Below are positions 1 through 10,010 of a stretch of DNA of 64,000 nucleotides, piece by piece. The notes under the pieces were generated by a model, which was not told where the DNA came from, did not search any database, and saw only the letters and a program-made list of their open reading frames with translations. The stretch is from Gilvibacter sediminis (GTDB lineage Bacteria > Bacteroidota > Bacteroidia > Flavobacteriales > Flavobacteriaceae), in the NCBI RefSeq assembly GCF_028561565.1, contig NZ_JAQQTE010000022.1:3716-67715 (forward strand), written 5' to 3'. A program made the position numbers and the translations under genes. Numbering within the stretch: position 1 is the first letter of the stretch; each line of letters begins with the position of its first letter.

Positions 1-1
1 A

Positions 2-3000
2 GGAACGGATACTGACGGTAACCCAATCCCAGATCCAGAAACAGTAGAAACTGAGAACGGAGACGGAACGACCAATGGCGATCCAACGGATGACCCAACG
101 GTAACAACGATCCAACAAGACTCATCAATGAGTGTGATCAAGAATCAAACTTCTGCCGCTGGTGGAGAAGGTGATGTGATCACTTACGATATCGTGGTAA
201 CCAATACAGGTAACACGACTCTTACTAACATTGAGATCACAGATGATAACGCAGTGATCACTGGTGGTAACCCAATCGCGGTACTACTTCCAGGAGAGTC
301 TGCTACAGTAACAGCTGAGCACGTGATCACTCAGGACGACATCGACCTAGGATACGTAGAGAACATCGCTACGGCTCTTGGAGATTCACCTGACGGACCA
401 GACACCGTTGGAGACACTGCGGATACTGGAACGGATACTGACGGTAACCCAATCCCAGATCCAGAAACAGTAGAAACTGAGAATGGAGACGGAACGACCA
501 ACGGTGATCCAACGGATGACCCAACGGTAACAACGATTGAGCAGAACTCATCAATGAGTGTGATCAAAAACCAAACTTCTGCCGCTGGTGGAGAAGGTGA
601 TGTGATCACTTACGATATCGTGGTAACCAACACCGGTAACACGACACTTACAAACATTGAGATCACAGATGATAATGCAGTGATCACTGGTGGTAACCCA
701 ATTGCGGTACTACTTCCAGGGGAATCTGCTACAGTAACAGCTGAGCACGTAATTACTCAGGATGACATCGACCTAGGATATGTAGAGAACATTGCTACAG
801 CTCTTGGAGATTCACCTGACGGACCAGACACAGTTGGAGACACTGCGGATACGGGAACGGATACTGACGGTAACCCAATCCCAGATCCAGAAACAGTAGA
901 GACTGAGAATGGAGACGGAACGACCAACGGTGATCCAACGGATGACCCAACGGTAACGACGATTGAGCAGAACTCATCAATGAGTGTGATCAAAAACCAA
1001 ACTTCTGCCGCTGGCGGAGAGGGTGATGTGATCACTTACGATATCGTGGTAACCAACACGGGTAACACGACCTTGACTAACATTGAGATCACAGACGATA
1101 ACGCGGTGATCACTGGTGGTAACCCAATTGCGGTACTACTTCCAGGGGAGTCAGCTACAGTAACTGCTGAGCACGTGATTACTCAGGATGACATCGACCT
1201 AGGATATGTAGAGAATATCGCTACGGCTCTTGGAGATTCTCCTGATGGACCAGACACGGTTGGAGACACTGCGGATACAGGAACGGATACTGACGGTAAC
1301 CCAATCCCAGATCCAGAAACAGTAGAAACTGAGAACGGAGACGGAACGACCAACGGTGATCCAACGGATGACCCAACGGTAACGACGATTGAGCAGAACT
1401 CATCAATGAGCGTGATCAAGAACCAAACTTCTGCCGCTGGCGGAGAGGGTGATGTGATCACTTACGATATCGTGGTAACCAACACCGGTAACACGACACT
1501 TACAAACATTGAGATCACAGACGATAACGCAGTGATCACTGGTGGTAACCCAATTGCGGTACTACTTCCAGGGGAGTCTGCTACAGTAACGGCTGAGCAC
1601 GTGATCACTCAGGATGACATCGACCTAGGATATGTAGAGAACATCGCTACGGCTCTTGGAGATTCTCCTGACGGACCAGACACCGTTGGAGACACTGCGG
1701 ATACTGGAACGGATACTGACGGTAACCCAATCCCAGATCCAGAAACAGTAGAGACTGAGAATGGAGACGGAACGACCAACGGTGATCCAACGGATGACCC
1801 AACGGTAACCATATTACCTCAGGATGGTAGCATTGCCATTGTTAAGTCTGGAGTATTCGTTGACGCAAACGCTAACGGATGTGCTGATGAAGGTGAAACG
1901 ATCACTTATACATTCACAGTGACCAATACAGGTAATGTGACCTTGAATTCAGTAGTAGTCAATGACCCATTATTAGGTGGTGTTGTTGCTGGACCACTTT
2001 CTGGAGATACTGATGGTGACGGACTCCTAGATGTTGGTGAGGTATGGGTATATGAAGCGACTTATACAGTTACTCAAGACGATATCGATGCGGGTAACGT
2101 AACCAACCAAGCTACTGTTGAGGCCTTAGATCCTCAAGACAATGTAGTGAATGATGAGTCTGGAACCGCAATTGACACGGATGATAGCACAGTAACTGAA
2201 TTGTGTCAAAACCCTGCTATTGCGATTGTGAAGACTGGAATCTTTGTAGACGGAGACGGTGATGATTGTGCCGACGCTGGAGAGACCATCGAATACACAT
2301 TCACAGTAACTAATGAAGGAAACGTAAGTCTATCTGGAATCACAGTGACTGACGCGCTAGTAGCACCGATCACATTTGTTGATGGTGACACTGACGCTGA
2401 CGGTGAGCTTGATGTAGACGAGACTTGGACATACACAGGAACCTACACGATCACTGCTGGAGACATCGACGCAGGAGAGGTAGTGAACACAGCAACTGCT
2501 GAGGGAACTGCTCCTGACGGAACGGTAGTATCTGATGAATCAGGTGCAACGGTTAGCGATGACGATCCAACGGTAACTGAATTGTGTCAGAATCCTGCAA
2601 TTGCTATTGTGAAGACTGGAATCTTTGTAGACGGAGACGGTGATGACTGTGCCGACGCTGGAGAGACCATCGAGTATACTTTCACAGTAACGAACGAAGG
2701 AAACGTAAGTCTATCTGGAATCACAGTAACTGACATCTTAGTAGCACCAATCACATTTGTTGACGGTGATACGGACGCTGACGGTGAGCTTGATGTAGAC
2801 GAGACTTGGACATACACAGGAACCTACACGATCACTGCTGGAGACATCGATGCAGGAGAAGTAGTGAACACAGCAACTGCTGAGGGAACTGCTCCTGACG
2901 GAACGGTAGTATCTGATGAATCAGGTGCGACGGTTAGCGATGACGATCCAACGGTAACTGAATTGTGTCAGAACCCTGCTATTGCTATTGTGAAGACTGG

Positions 3001-5578
3001 AATCTTTGTAGACGGAGACGGTGATGACTGTGCCGACGCTGGAGAGACCATCGAATACACATTCACAGTAACTAATGAAGGAAACGTAAGTCTATCTGGA
3101 ATCACAGTAACTGACATCCTAGTAGCACCAATCACATTTGTAGATGGTGACACGGACGCTGACGGTGAGCTTGATGTAGACGAGACTTGGACATACACAG
3201 GAACCTACACGATCACTGCTGGAGACATCGATGCAGGAGAGGTAGTGAACACAGCAACTGCTGAGGGAACTGCTCCTGACGGAACGGTGGTATCTGATGA
3301 ATCAGGTGCGACGGTTAGCGATGATGATCCAACAGTAACTGAATTGTGTCAGAACCCTGCAATTGCGATTGTGAAGACTGGAATCTTTGTAGACGGAGAC
3401 GGTGATGACTGTGCCGACGCTGGAGAGACCATCGAGTATACTTTCACAGTAACGAACGAAGGAAACGTAAGTCTATCTGGAATCACAGTAACTGACATCC
3501 TAGTAGCACCAATCACATTTGTAGATGGTGACACGGACGCTGACGGTGAGCTTGATGTAGACGAGACTTGGACATACACAGGAACCTACACGATCACTGC
3601 TGGAGACATCGACGCAGGAGAAGTAGTGAACACAGCAACTGCTGAGGGAACTGCTCCTGACGGAACGGTAGTAACTGATGAATCAGGTGCAACGGTTAGC
3701 GATGACGATCCAACGGTAACTGAATTGTGTCAGAACCCTGCAATTGCGATTGTGAAGACTGGAATCTTTGTAGACGGAGACGGTGATGACTGTGCCGACG
3801 CTGGAGAGACCATCGAGTATACTTTCACAGTAACTAACGAAGGAAACGTAAGTCTATCTGGAATCACAGTAACTGACATCCTAGTAGCGCCAATCACATT
3901 TGTTGACGGTGACACGGACGGTGACGGTGAGCTTGATGTAGACGAGACTTGGACATACACAGGAACCTACACGATCACTGCTGGAGACATCGATGCAGGA
4001 GAGGTAGTGAACACAGCAACTGCTGAGGGAACTGCTCCTGACGGAACGGTAGTATCTGATGAATCAGGTGCGACGGTTAGCGACGACGATCCAACAGTAA
4101 CTGAGCTATGTCAGGCTCCGAGCATCGCCATCATTAAAGAAGGCGTGTTCAACGATCTTGATGGAGATGGTTGTGCAGATGTGAAAGAGACCATTACTTA
4201 TACTTTCACTGTAGTGAACACCGGTAATGTGACCTTGACCAACATTAACGTTATCGATCCTGATGTTGCGGTAATCGGAGGTCCATTAGCTTCATTGGCT
4301 GCTGGAGATTCTGATAGTACAACCTTTACAGCGACTTACTTGATCACTCAGGCTGATATCGATGCTGGATTCAAAGAGAATCAAGCAGAGGTAACTGGTG
4401 TGACTCCAACAGGAGGAACAGTAACTGACCTTTCTGATGACAACAGCATCTTGGAAGACGATATTACTGTAACTGACCTATGTCAGGCACCAAGCATCGC
4501 CTTGATCAAGATCGGAACTGTAAATGACGAGAACGGAGACGGATGTACAGATGCAGGTGAGACCATTACTTACCAGTTCTTTGTAACCAACACCGGAAAC
4601 GTGACCTTGACTGATGTAACCGTGATTGATCCAATGGTAGCTGTAGTTGGTGGCCCAATTACCTTAGAGGTAGGCGCTACAGATACAGAGACCTTCACTG
4701 CGGTATACACAGTGACTCTAGATGACGTAAACAACGGATTCGTGATGAATCAGGCTGAGGCCTTTGGAACAGCTCCTGACGGTACTGAGGTATCTGACCT
4801 TTCAGATAACGACAGCATCCTTGAGGACGATCCAACAGAAACCAATATCTGTCAAGACGGTTCGATCTCTGTTGAGAAGATCGGAGTATTCAATGACGAT
4901 AACGGCGATGGACAACCTCAAGCTGGAGAAACCATTACCTATACCTTCATCGTGACCAACACTGGAAACGTAACGGTATTCGATATCACTATTGACGACC
5001 CACTAGTACCAGTGACTGGTGGACCGATCACCCTAGAACCAGGAGAAGTAGATGATTCTACTTTCACTGCGACTTATGCGATCACAGAAGACGATATTGA
5101 AGCTGGAGAGGTGATCAACCAAGCAATTGCTTCTGGTATGGATCAAAACGGTAATGAGGTTAGCGATGAATCTGACGATCCATTCGATACAACAAACCGC
5201 GATAACAACGGTGACGGTGATCCTGATGATCCAACTGTAGTTGTGTTGCCAGACGTATTGGGTGCTCAGTTTGAGATCTTCAACGGGGTAACTCCTGATG
5301 GAGACGGATTGAACGACTTCTTTAGAATTAACGGAATCGAGGACTTCCCGAACAACAATATGCAGATATTCAACCGTTGGGGTGTGTTAGTATTCGAAAC
5401 TGATAACTACGGAGGTGCTGACGGTCAGACCAACGTCTTTAGAGGAATCTCTGAAGGACGTGTAACGGTTCGCGAAGGTCAGAAGTTACCAACCGGTACT
5501 TACTACTATGTCTTGAGACGCTTTGTAGAAGGCGAGACCTTGACTAACGCCGGTTACCTATACGTCAACAATAAATAA
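2..5578 (+). CDS. Giant repeat adhesin, T9SS type B cargo (5' end outside window)
   Basis: The reading frame is open from base 2, so this is the C-terminal 1858 residues of a longer surface protein. It is built from Ig-like/DUF11-type beta-sandwich repeats with the recurring pattern ITYxxxVTNTGNxTLxxI, a 'VxQDDIDxG' strand and Asp-rich loops (DGDGDD) that look calcium-binding. Order: end of one 142-residue unit, four complete 142-residue units, one divergent unit, five 127-residue units, three divergent units, then a C-terminal domain (about base 5250 onward) with [23 protein letters not shown] and [10 protein letters not shown]. That domain matches the gliding-motility-associated CTD that directs T9SS type B export. 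The following gene is a PorP/SprF protein, as in the sprB-sprF arrangement, so the product is probably a SprB-like cell-surface adhesin. The exact ligand is unknown. Confidence 0.93.
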   Translation, partial: GTDTDGNPIPDPETVETENGDGTTNGDPTDDPTVTTIQQDSSMSVIKNQTSAAGGEGDVITYDIVVTNTGNTTLTNIEITDDNAVITGGNPIAVLLPGESATVTAEHVITQDDIDLGYVENIATALGDSPDGPDTVGDTADTGTDTDGNPIPDPETVETENGDGTTNGDPTDDPTVTTIEQNSSMSVIKNQTSAAGGEGDVITYDIVVTNTGNTTLTNIEITDDNAVITGGNPIAVLLPGESATVTAEHVITQDDIDLGYVENIATALGDSPDGPDTVGDTADTGTDTDGNPIPDPETVETENGDGTTNGDPTDDPTVTTIEQNSSMSVIKNQTSAAGGEGDVITYDIVVTNTGNTTLTNIEITDDNAVITGGNPIAVLLPGESATVTAEHVITQDDIDLGYVENIATALGDSPDGPDTVGDTADTGTDTDGNPIPDPETVETENGDGTTNGDPTDDPTVTTIEQNSSMSVIKNQTSAAGGEGDVITYDIVVTNTGNTTLTNIEITDDNAVITGGNPIAVLLPGESATVTAEHVITQDDIDLGYVENIATALGDSPDGPDTVGDTADTGTDTDGNPIPDPETVETENGDGTTNGDPTDDPTVTILPQDGSIAIVKSGVFVDANANGCADEGETITYTFTVTNTGNVTLNSVVVNDPLLGGVVAGPLSGDTDGDGLLDVGEVWVYEATYTVTQDDIDAGNVTNQATVEALDPQDNVVNDESGTAIDTDDSTVTELCQNPAIAIVKTGIFVDGDGDDCADAGETIEYTFTVTNEGNVSLSGITVTDALVAPITFVDGDTDADGELDVDETWTYTGTYTITAGDIDAGEVVNTATAEGTAPDGTVVSDESGATVSDDDPTVTELCQNPAIAIVKTGIFVDGDGDDCADAGETIEYTFTVTNEGNVSLSGITVTDILVAPITFVDGDTDADGELDVDETWTYTGTYTITAGDIDAGEVVNTATAEGTAPDGTVVSDESGATVSDDDPTVTELCQNPAIAIVKTGIFVDGDGDDCADAGETIEYTFTVTNEGNVSLSGITVTDILVAPITFVDGDTDADGELDVDETWTYTGTYTITAGDIDAGEVVNTATAEGTAPDGTVVSDESGATVSDDDPTVTELCQNPAIAIVKTGIFVDGDGDDCADAGETIEYTFTVTNEGNVSLSGITVTDILVAPITFVDGDTDADGELDVDETWTYTGTYTITAGDIDAGEVVNTATAEGTAPDGTVVTDESGATVSDDDPTVTELCQNPAIAIVKTGIFVDGDGDDCADAGETIEYTFTVTNEGNVSLSGITVTDILVAPITFVDGDTDGDGELDVDETWTYTGTYTITAGDIDAGEVVNTATAEGTAPDGTVVSDESGATVSDDDPTVTELCQAPSIAIIKEGVFNDLDGDGCADVKETITYTFTVVNTGNVTLTNINVIDPDVAVIGGPLASLAAGDSDSTTFTATYLITQADIDAGFKENQAEVTGVTPTGGTVTDLSDDNSILEDDITVTDLCQAPSIALIKIGTVNDENGDGCTDAGETITYQFFVTNTGNVTLTDVTVIDPMVAVVGGPITLEVGATDTETFTAVYTVTLDDVNNGFVMNQAEAFGTAPDGTEVSDLSDNDSILEDDPTETNICQDGSISVEKIGVFNDDNGDGQPQAGETITYTFIVTNTGNVTVFDITIDDPLVPVTGGPITLEPGEVDDSTFTATYAITEDDIEAGEVINQAIASGMDQNGNEVSDESDDPFDTTNRDNNGDGDPDDPTVVVLPDVLGAQFEIFNGVTPDGDGLNDFFRINGIEDFPNNNMQIFNRWGVLVFETDNYGGADGQTNVFRGISEGRVTVREGQKLPTGTYYYVLRRFVEGETLTNAGYLYVNNK
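128..1831 (+). repeat. Four tandem 426-bp units (142 aa each)
   Basis: Units begin with MSVIKNQTS at 128, 554, 980 and 1406, and the end of a further upstream unit fills bases 2-127. The four complete protein units are the same except at their C-terminal junction to the next repeat. The DNA differs at many scattered third-codon positions (for example aatcaa versus aaccaa, gagtct versus gaatct). The units contain no cysteine. Confidence 0.95.
2206..4110 (+). repeat. Five tandem 381-bp units (127 aa each)
   Basis: The period is exactly 381 bp (units at 2206, 2587, 2968, 3349, 3730). Protein differences are few: TDALVAP in unit 1 against TDILVAP in units 2-5, VVTDESG in unit 4, and DTDGDGE in unit 5. 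Each unit carries two cysteines, one in the DGDGDDC loop and one in TELCQ, unlike the upstream 142-residue units. Confidence 0.95.
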
Positions 5579-5587
5579 GAGAAAACT

Positions 5588-5609
5588 CCCGGGGAGTAAA
5601 ATCCCCGGG
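5588..5609 (+). other. GC-rich hairpin between adhesin and porP/sprF-like gene
   Basis: CCCGGGGA (5588-5595) pairs with TCCCCGGG (5602-5609) around a 6-nt loop. No U-tract follows, so it is not a standard terminator. It lies between two genes that must work together and may stabilise the upstream mRNA end or lower downstream expression. That role is inference. Confidence 0.6.
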
Positions 5610-5629
5610 TATCTATAAAACAATCGGAA

Positions 5630-6574
5630 ATGATCAAAAAATTATCATTCAGTTTAGTTGCAATCTTCTTAGTTTGCATTTCGTTTGAAAGTTTTGCCCA
5701 GCAAGATCCCCAGTACACGCAGTATATGTACAATACGCAGGTGGTGAATCCAGCTTATGTTGGTTCACGAGGATCTTTAGATTTTGCCGCCCTCTACAGA
5801 ACGCAGTGGGTTGGTCTGGACGGAGCTCCTGAAACGGGTACTTTCACCTTTAATTCCCCAATAGGTGTTGCTGAGACTATGGGTCTGGGGATGAGTATTG
5901 TGGTTGATCGATTGGGTCCAGCTCGAGAGTCTAATGTGACTGTTGACTATTCCTATACGATCAATACCTCTGATGAGTACAAACTTGCCTTTGGACTTAA
6001 AGCGGGTATCGATCTTCTCGATGTAGACTTTACACTGCTTAATATTTTTGACGAAGGCGATGTCTTTGAAAACAATATTGACAACCGTTTGCAGCCACAG
6101 ATTGGTGCCGGGGTATACTATTACTCTGATAAGTTCTACGCAGGATTGTCTGTACCGAACTTTTTAAATACCAAACACTTTGATGAAAGCGAGATCGGGC
6201 CGACTTCTGCGCAGACCATTGCAGCAGAGCGTTTGCACTATTTCTTCATTACTGGATATGTGTTTGATGTTAGCGAGAGCTTAAAATTCAAGCCAGCAGT
6301 TTTAACCAAGTTGGTTAGCGGTTCTCCTTTACAGGTAGATCTTTCTGCGAACTTTTTGATCAACGACAAATTTACTCTTGGTGCTGCTTACCGTTGGAGT
6401 GCAGCCTTGAGTGGTATGGTTGGTTTCCAAGCGACAGACGGATTATTCCTAGGATTCGCTTACGATGGAGAAACAACCGATCTTAGTGGATTTAACGATG
6501 GTTCTTATGAATTCTTCGTACGATTTGAAATATTTAATAAACCGGAACGTGTGTTAACACCGCGTTTCTTCTAA
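5630..6574 (+). CDS. PorP/SprF family type IX secretion outer-membrane protein
   Basis: This 314-residue protein has a signal peptide ending near FESFAQQ, followed at once by the family hallmark QDPQYTQYMYNTQVVNPAYVGSRG and a predicted outer-membrane beta-barrel ending in an aromatic C-terminus (PRFF). PorP/SprF proteins are needed for secretion or surface attachment of specific T9SS type B cargo. The gene starts 51 bp after the adhesin stop and precedes a PorE-like OmpA protein, so its cargo is most likely the upstream adhesin. The start ATG is followed by a clear Lys-rich n-region, which supports it. Pairing with the adhesin is inferred from position. Confidence 0.93.
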   Translation: MIKKLSFSLVAIFLVCISFESFAQQDPQYTQYMYNTQVVNPAYVGSRGSLDFAALYRTQWVGLDGAPETGTFTFNSPIGVAETMGLGMSIVVDRLGPARESNVTVDYSYTINTSDEYKLAFGLKAGIDLLDVDFTLLNIFDEGDVFENNIDNRLQPQIGAGVYYYSDKFYAGLSVPNFLNTKHFDESEIGPTSAQTIAAERLHYFFITGYVFDVSESLKFKPAVLTKLVSGSPLQVDLSANFLINDKFTLGAAYRWSAALSGMVGFQATDGLFLGFAYDGETTDLSGFNDGSYEFFVRFEIFNKPERVLTPRFF

Positions 6575-6584
6575 ACTGGCTTTA

Positions 6585-8525
6585 ATGAATTCAACCTCAC
6601 CTATCAGAACCTTACTGCTTGCCTTAGGATTCCTGCTCAGTTTTAATTTTGGTCATGCACAGTCAACGGATCTTAAACGCGCGAACAAAGACTACGATAA
6701 GTATGCTTATATCGACGCTCAGAAGGTCTATTTACAGGTAGTGAAGGACGGATACGTATCCGCAGAGATCTACCAAAAATTAGGTAATACCTATTTCTTT
6801 AATAGTGATTACAAAGAGGCCGCCAAATGGTACGGCCGTTTAGTTTCGGATTATCCAGAAGAAGCGGAACCGATCTATTTCTATCGTTACGGCCTTGCTC
6901 TAAAGAGCTTGGGGCGCTACGATGAGTCTGATGCCATGATGGCAACCTTTGTAGAAAAAGGAGGAGACACTAAGATCGCAACCAACTTCCAGAGCAATCC
7001 AGAATATTTAAAGGATATCGCCTTTGGTGCTATCGATTATGAATTGTCTAAAGTGAGTGCAAATACTGTAAATTCTGATTTTGGTCCGGCTTATTTCGGA
7101 GAAGACAAAGTGGTCTTTGCCTCAGCTTCAGATACCATCTTGGATGGAAAGTTGGCAGTTCACGAGTGGAACAATCAGCCGTATTTGGATCTTTTCATGG
7201 CCGATGTCAATGAAGAAGGCGATCTGATGAACTTGGAACGTTTGCAAGGAGAAGTGAACAGTAAGTATCACGAATCCAATCCAGCCTTCACGCAAGATCT
7301 GCGTCATATGTACTTTACGCGTAACAACTTTATTGATGGAAAGCGTGGAAAGGACAAAGACAAAACCATTCGTCTAAAGATTTACAAAGCCACTTTAAGT
7401 GGACAGAGTTATTGGACCAATATCCAAGAGCTGCCATTTAACAGCGACGATTATTCTGTGGCTCACCCAACTTTGAGTTTGGACGGGAAGCGTTTGTATT
7501 TTGCTTCTGATATGCCAGGAACTCTTGGTCTGAGTGATATTTGGTATGTGACCATCAATGAGGATGGAACCTACGGAGAGCCTGTAAACGTTGCTGAGAT
7601 CAATACAGAAGCACGTGAGAGTTTCCCATTCATCAGTGAGTCCAATCATATGTATTTCTCTTCAGACGGTAGAGCCGGATTGGGAGGATTGGACATTTAT
7701 ATGACTCCTTTAGATGACAATGGTTTGCCAACCACAATCACTAACCTTGGGGAGCCTGCTAACAGTGAAAAGGACGACTTTGGCTTTATCGTAAGAGAAA
7801 GCAAAAAAATAGGATACCTCTCTTCTAATAGAGATGGAGATGCTGGTTTTACCAATGATGAGATCTACCGTGTAAGACAGTGTGAAGTGACTCTGGAAGG
7901 GGTGATCACAGATGCAGGTACTGGTGAGCTTTTACCAGGAGCACGTGTACAATTGGTAGATGCAGACAACAATCCAGTTGGCGATCCTATCATTGTAGGT
8001 GACGATGCAGCTTACAGCTTCTTGGTAGCCTGTAATTCGCAATACATTGTACGTGCAGACAAGTTAGACTATGAGCCTGCAGAACGCACAGTAGATACTC
8101 CGGATATGACTGCTACAGTAGATGCTTCCTTAGCCTTGATTGGAATGCCTTGTGCTTCTAATGACTTGGGTTGTAAGTTAGATCTGCAGCCGATCTATTT
8201 TGATCTGGACCGCTTTAACATCCGTCCGGATGCAGCGGTGGAATTGGCTAAGATTCTCGTGGCCATGCAACAATATCCTGAACTTGTGATTCATATTGAA
8301 TCACATACGGACAGTAGAGCAACTGACCGTTATAATGAAATTCTATCCGAGCGTCGTGCACAGTCGACCATGGCTTGGTTGGTGGAGCGCGGTATAGATC
8401 CGTCCCGATTATCTGCCAAAGGTTATGGCGAGACGCAGTTGGTCAATGAATGCGCCAACGGGGTAGATTGTAGTGAAGAGCAACATCAGTTGAACAGAAG
8501 ATCGATGTTTATCATTCAAGATTAA
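6585..8525 (+). CDS. TPR / PD40 / carboxypeptidase-regulatory / OmpA protein (PorE-like)
   Basis: This 646-residue protein has a signal peptide (residues 1-26), TPR-like helices (about 30-130; EIYQKLGNTYFF), WD40-like PD40 propeller blades (about 165-425; repeats such as RLYFASDMPG and MYFSSDGRAG), a carboxypeptidase regulatory-like domain (about 433-515) and a C-terminal OmpA peptidoglycan-binding domain (about 535-645; IYFDLDRFNIRPDA, HTDSRATDRYNEILSERRAQ). This domain order matches PorE of the T9SS. It starts 10 bp after the porP-like gene and ends the operon. A role anchoring the PorP/SprF-adhesin assembly to peptidoglycan is inferred from this architecture and context. Some annotators would call it simply an OmpA family protein. 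Confidence 0.9.
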   Translation: MNSTSPIRTLLLALGFLLSFNFGHAQSTDLKRANKDYDKYAYIDAQKVYLQVVKDGYVSAEIYQKLGNTYFFNSDYKEAAKWYGRLVSDYPEEAEPIYFYRYGLALKSLGRYDESDAMMATFVEKGGDTKIATNFQSNPEYLKDIAFGAIDYELSKVSANTVNSDFGPAYFGEDKVVFASASDTILDGKLAVHEWNNQPYLDLFMADVNEEGDLMNLERLQGEVNSKYHESNPAFTQDLRHMYFTRNNFIDGKRGKDKDKTIRLKIYKATLSGQSYWTNIQELPFNSDDYSVAHPTLSLDGKRLYFASDMPGTLGLSDIWYVTINEDGTYGEPVNVAEINTEARESFPFISESNHMYFSSDGRAGLGGLDIYMTPLDDNGLPTTITNLGEPANSEKDDFGFIVRESKKIGYLSSNRDGDAGFTNDEIYRVRQCEVTLEGVITDAGTGELLPGARVQLVDADNNPVGDPIIVGDDAAYSFLVACNSQYIVRADKLDYEPAERTVDTPDMTATVDASLALIGMPCASNDLGCKLDLQPIYFDLDRFNIRPDAAVELAKILVAMQQYPELVIHIESHTDSRATDRYNEILSERRAQSTMAWLVERGIDPSRLSAKGYGETQLVNECANGVDCSEEQHQLNRRSMFIIQD

Positions 8526-8550
8526 CACTACAACTTTGTAACCTCTCCAA

Positions 8551-8580
8551 AAAGGCACCTCTTCGGTGCCTTTTTGTTTT
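8551..8580 (+). terminator. Rho-independent terminator of the adhesin operon
   Basis: AAAGGCACC (8551-8559) pairs with GGTGCCTTT (8565-8573) around TCTTC, followed by TTTTTGTTTT. Confidence 0.9.
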
Positions 8581-8606
8581 TATGGCCCAGCATTTTCGTA
8601 TTTTTG
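8573..8606 (+). promoter_or_regulatory. Bacteroidetes-type promoter for idi
   Basis: The -7 box TATTTTTG (8599-8606) fits TAnnTTTG. A TTTG at 8573-8576, inside the preceding terminator's T-run, is a candidate -33 element with a 22-bp spacer. The ATG at 8622 follows 15 nt later. Confidence 0.6.
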
Positions 8607-8621
8607 TACAAAAGCACTTGC

Positions 8622-9137
8622 ATGAAAGAAGAAATGGTGGTTTTGGTAAATGAAAAGGACGAGCAGATCGGCCTGATGCCAAAAATGGAAGCCCATGAAA
8701 AGGCGGTACTGCACCGCGCCTTTTCGGTATTTGTATTTAACGATGCCGGAGAGCTAATGCTGCAGCAGCGGGCCTTGTCTAAATACCATTCTCCTGGTTT
8801 ATGGACCAATACCTGTTGTTCACATCAGCGGGAAGGAGAATCGAACTTAGAGGCAGGAGCGCGCAGACTACAGGAGGAAATGGGTTTTGAAACTCCTTTA
8901 AAAGAGATGACCTGGTTCATTTACAAGGCACCTTTTGATAACGGACTTACCGAACATGAGTTAGATCACATTATGGTGGGTAAGTACAACGGAACACCGG
9001 AGATCAATCCAGAAGAGGTGGAAGCTTGGAAGTGGATGCCACTTGAGGCCGTAAAACAAGACATTGAAGAACAACCAGAGCTTTATACGGCTTGGTTTAA
9101 GATCATTTTTGAGAAGTATTATCAGTTCATTAGTTAA
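8622..9137 (+). CDS. idi: Isopentenyl-diphosphate delta-isomerase, type 1
   Basis: The 171-residue Nudix-fold enzyme interconverts isopentenyl and dimethylallyl diphosphate in isoprenoid synthesis. The catalytic cysteine lies in TNTCCSH (residues 62-68) and the catalytic Glu in TEHELDHI. The Nudix-like segment LEAGARRLQEEMGF is present. An in-frame ATG at 8574 would add 16 residues, but that region holds the terminator T-run and the promoter box, so 8622 is chosen. The stop overlaps the next start by one base (TAATG), so the following gene is probably translationally coupled. The enzyme is not essential where the MEP pathway supplies both isomers, but it balances the pool. Confidence 0.94.
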   Translation: MKEEMVVLVNEKDEQIGLMPKMEAHEKAVLHRAFSVFVFNDAGELMLQQRALSKYHSPGLWTNTCCSHQREGESNLEAGARRLQEEMGFETPLKEMTWFIYKAPFDNGLTEHELDHIMVGKYNGTPEINPEEVEAWKWMPLEAVKQDIEEQPELYTAWFKIIFEKYYQFIS

Positions 9138-9544
9138 TGAGTTTGACCGTTTACAGAAAAGCACATTTCAATGCAGCTCACAGGCTGCACAATCCCGCTT
9201 GGGATGATCAAAAGAATGCGGCGGTATTCGGTAAATGCAGCAACCCACACTATCACGGTCATAATTATGAATTGGTAGTTGGGATTACCGGTGATGTAGA
9301 CCCGCAGACTGGTTTTGTGATCAGTATTGAAGATTTAAAGGCTGTGATTAAATCAGAAGTAGAAGACGCCTTTGATCACAAGAATCTCAATTTGGAGGTT
9401 GCAGACTTTGCCGAGCTCAATCCCACGGCAGAAAACATAGCGATTTGTATCTATAATCGCTTAAGACCACATATAAAATCAGACCTTGACCTAGAGGTAA
9501 CCCTCTACGAGACCCCGAGAAACTACGTTACTTACTCCGGATAA
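9137..9544 (+). CDS. 6-pyruvoyl/6-carboxy-tetrahydropterin synthase family
   Basis: The 135-residue protein has the T-fold PTPS signature: zinc ligands His15 (FNAAHRLH), His40 and His42 (HYHGHNY) and catalytic Cys34 (GKCSNPHYHGH). The spacing is Cys-X5-His-Gly-His, as in eukaryotic-type 6-pyruvoyl-tetrahydropterin synthases, rather than the Cys-X3-His-Gly-His usual for bacterial QueD. It may therefore make tetrahydropterin, or the queuosine precursor 6-carboxy-tetrahydropterin, and the sequence alone does not settle which. It overlaps idi by one base and is followed 3 bp later by a peroxiredoxin gene. Confidence 0.88.
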   Translation: MSLTVYRKAHFNAAHRLHNPAWDDQKNAAVFGKCSNPHYHGHNYELVVGITGDVDPQTGFVISIEDLKAVIKSEVEDAFDHKNLNLEVADFAELNPTAENIAICIYNRLRPHIKSDLDLEVTLYETPRNYVTYSG

Positions 9545-9546
9545 TT

Positions 9547-9999
9547 ATGGCTTTAAATATCGGTGATTCACTACCTGCATTTGAACTCAATGATCAAAAC
9601 GGCGATACCTTTAACAGTACCCAAGAATTAAAAGGACAAGCCGCAGTTATTTATTTTTATCCTAAAAACTTTACGCCCGGCTGTAATGCTGAGGCCTGCA
9701 GTTTTAGGGACCATTTTGAAGATTTTACCAACGCTGGTGTGCGCGTGATTGGGATCAGTGCAGATTCGGAATCTTCGCATGCAAAATTCGCGAAACGGTT
9801 TAACTTACCCTTTACGCTATTGGCCGATAGCAAAGGAAAGGTTCGTCGAATGTTCGACGTAAAAGGGAGCTTACTTGGTATCTTGCCTGGCAGAGAAACC
9901 TTCGTGTTCAATGCTGACGGTCAATTGATCAAGCGTTTTAAGGCTTTAGCAGCCGATCCGCACATCCGCATGGCACTCAGGGAGTTGAATAAATTATAA
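9547..9999 (+). CDS. bcp: Thioredoxin-dependent peroxiredoxin, PrxQ/Bcp type
   Basis: This 150-residue protein has the peroxiredoxin active site FTPGCNAEACSFRD, with peroxidatic Cys46 and resolving Cys51 five residues apart, the PrxQ arrangement that forms an intramolecular disulfide. It has no signal peptide and should act in the cytoplasm, reducing H2O2 and organic hydroperoxides with thioredoxin. It begins 3 bp after the PTPS gene and ends 11 bp before manA, so it is part of the same transcription unit. Length is normal for the family. Confidence 0.93.
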   Translation: MALNIGDSLPAFELNDQNGDTFNSTQELKGQAAVIYFYPKNFTPGCNAEACSFRDHFEDFTNAGVRVIGISADSESSHAKFAKRFNLPFTLLADSKGKVRRMFDVKGSLLGILPGRETFVFNADGQLIKRFKALAADPHIRMALRELNKL

Positions 10000-10010
10000 A
10001 AAATGAAGCA

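Noticed and set aside
331-3960. Regular antisense ORFs of 92, 61, 67 and 76 codons opposite the adhesin repeats
   Set aside because: They recur with the same period as the sense repeats and reflect the sense codon pattern; no signal, promoter or start context supports them.
128-4110. Long periodic DNA repeats resembling a CRISPR or satellite array
   Set aside because: Units of 426 and 381 bp are in frame and encode adhesin domains, with no short repeat/unique spacer alternation.
8528-8809. Minus-strand ORF of 93 codons across the terminator and idi
   Set aside because: It runs through a strong terminator hairpin and opposite a clear idi gene; no recognisable protein pattern.
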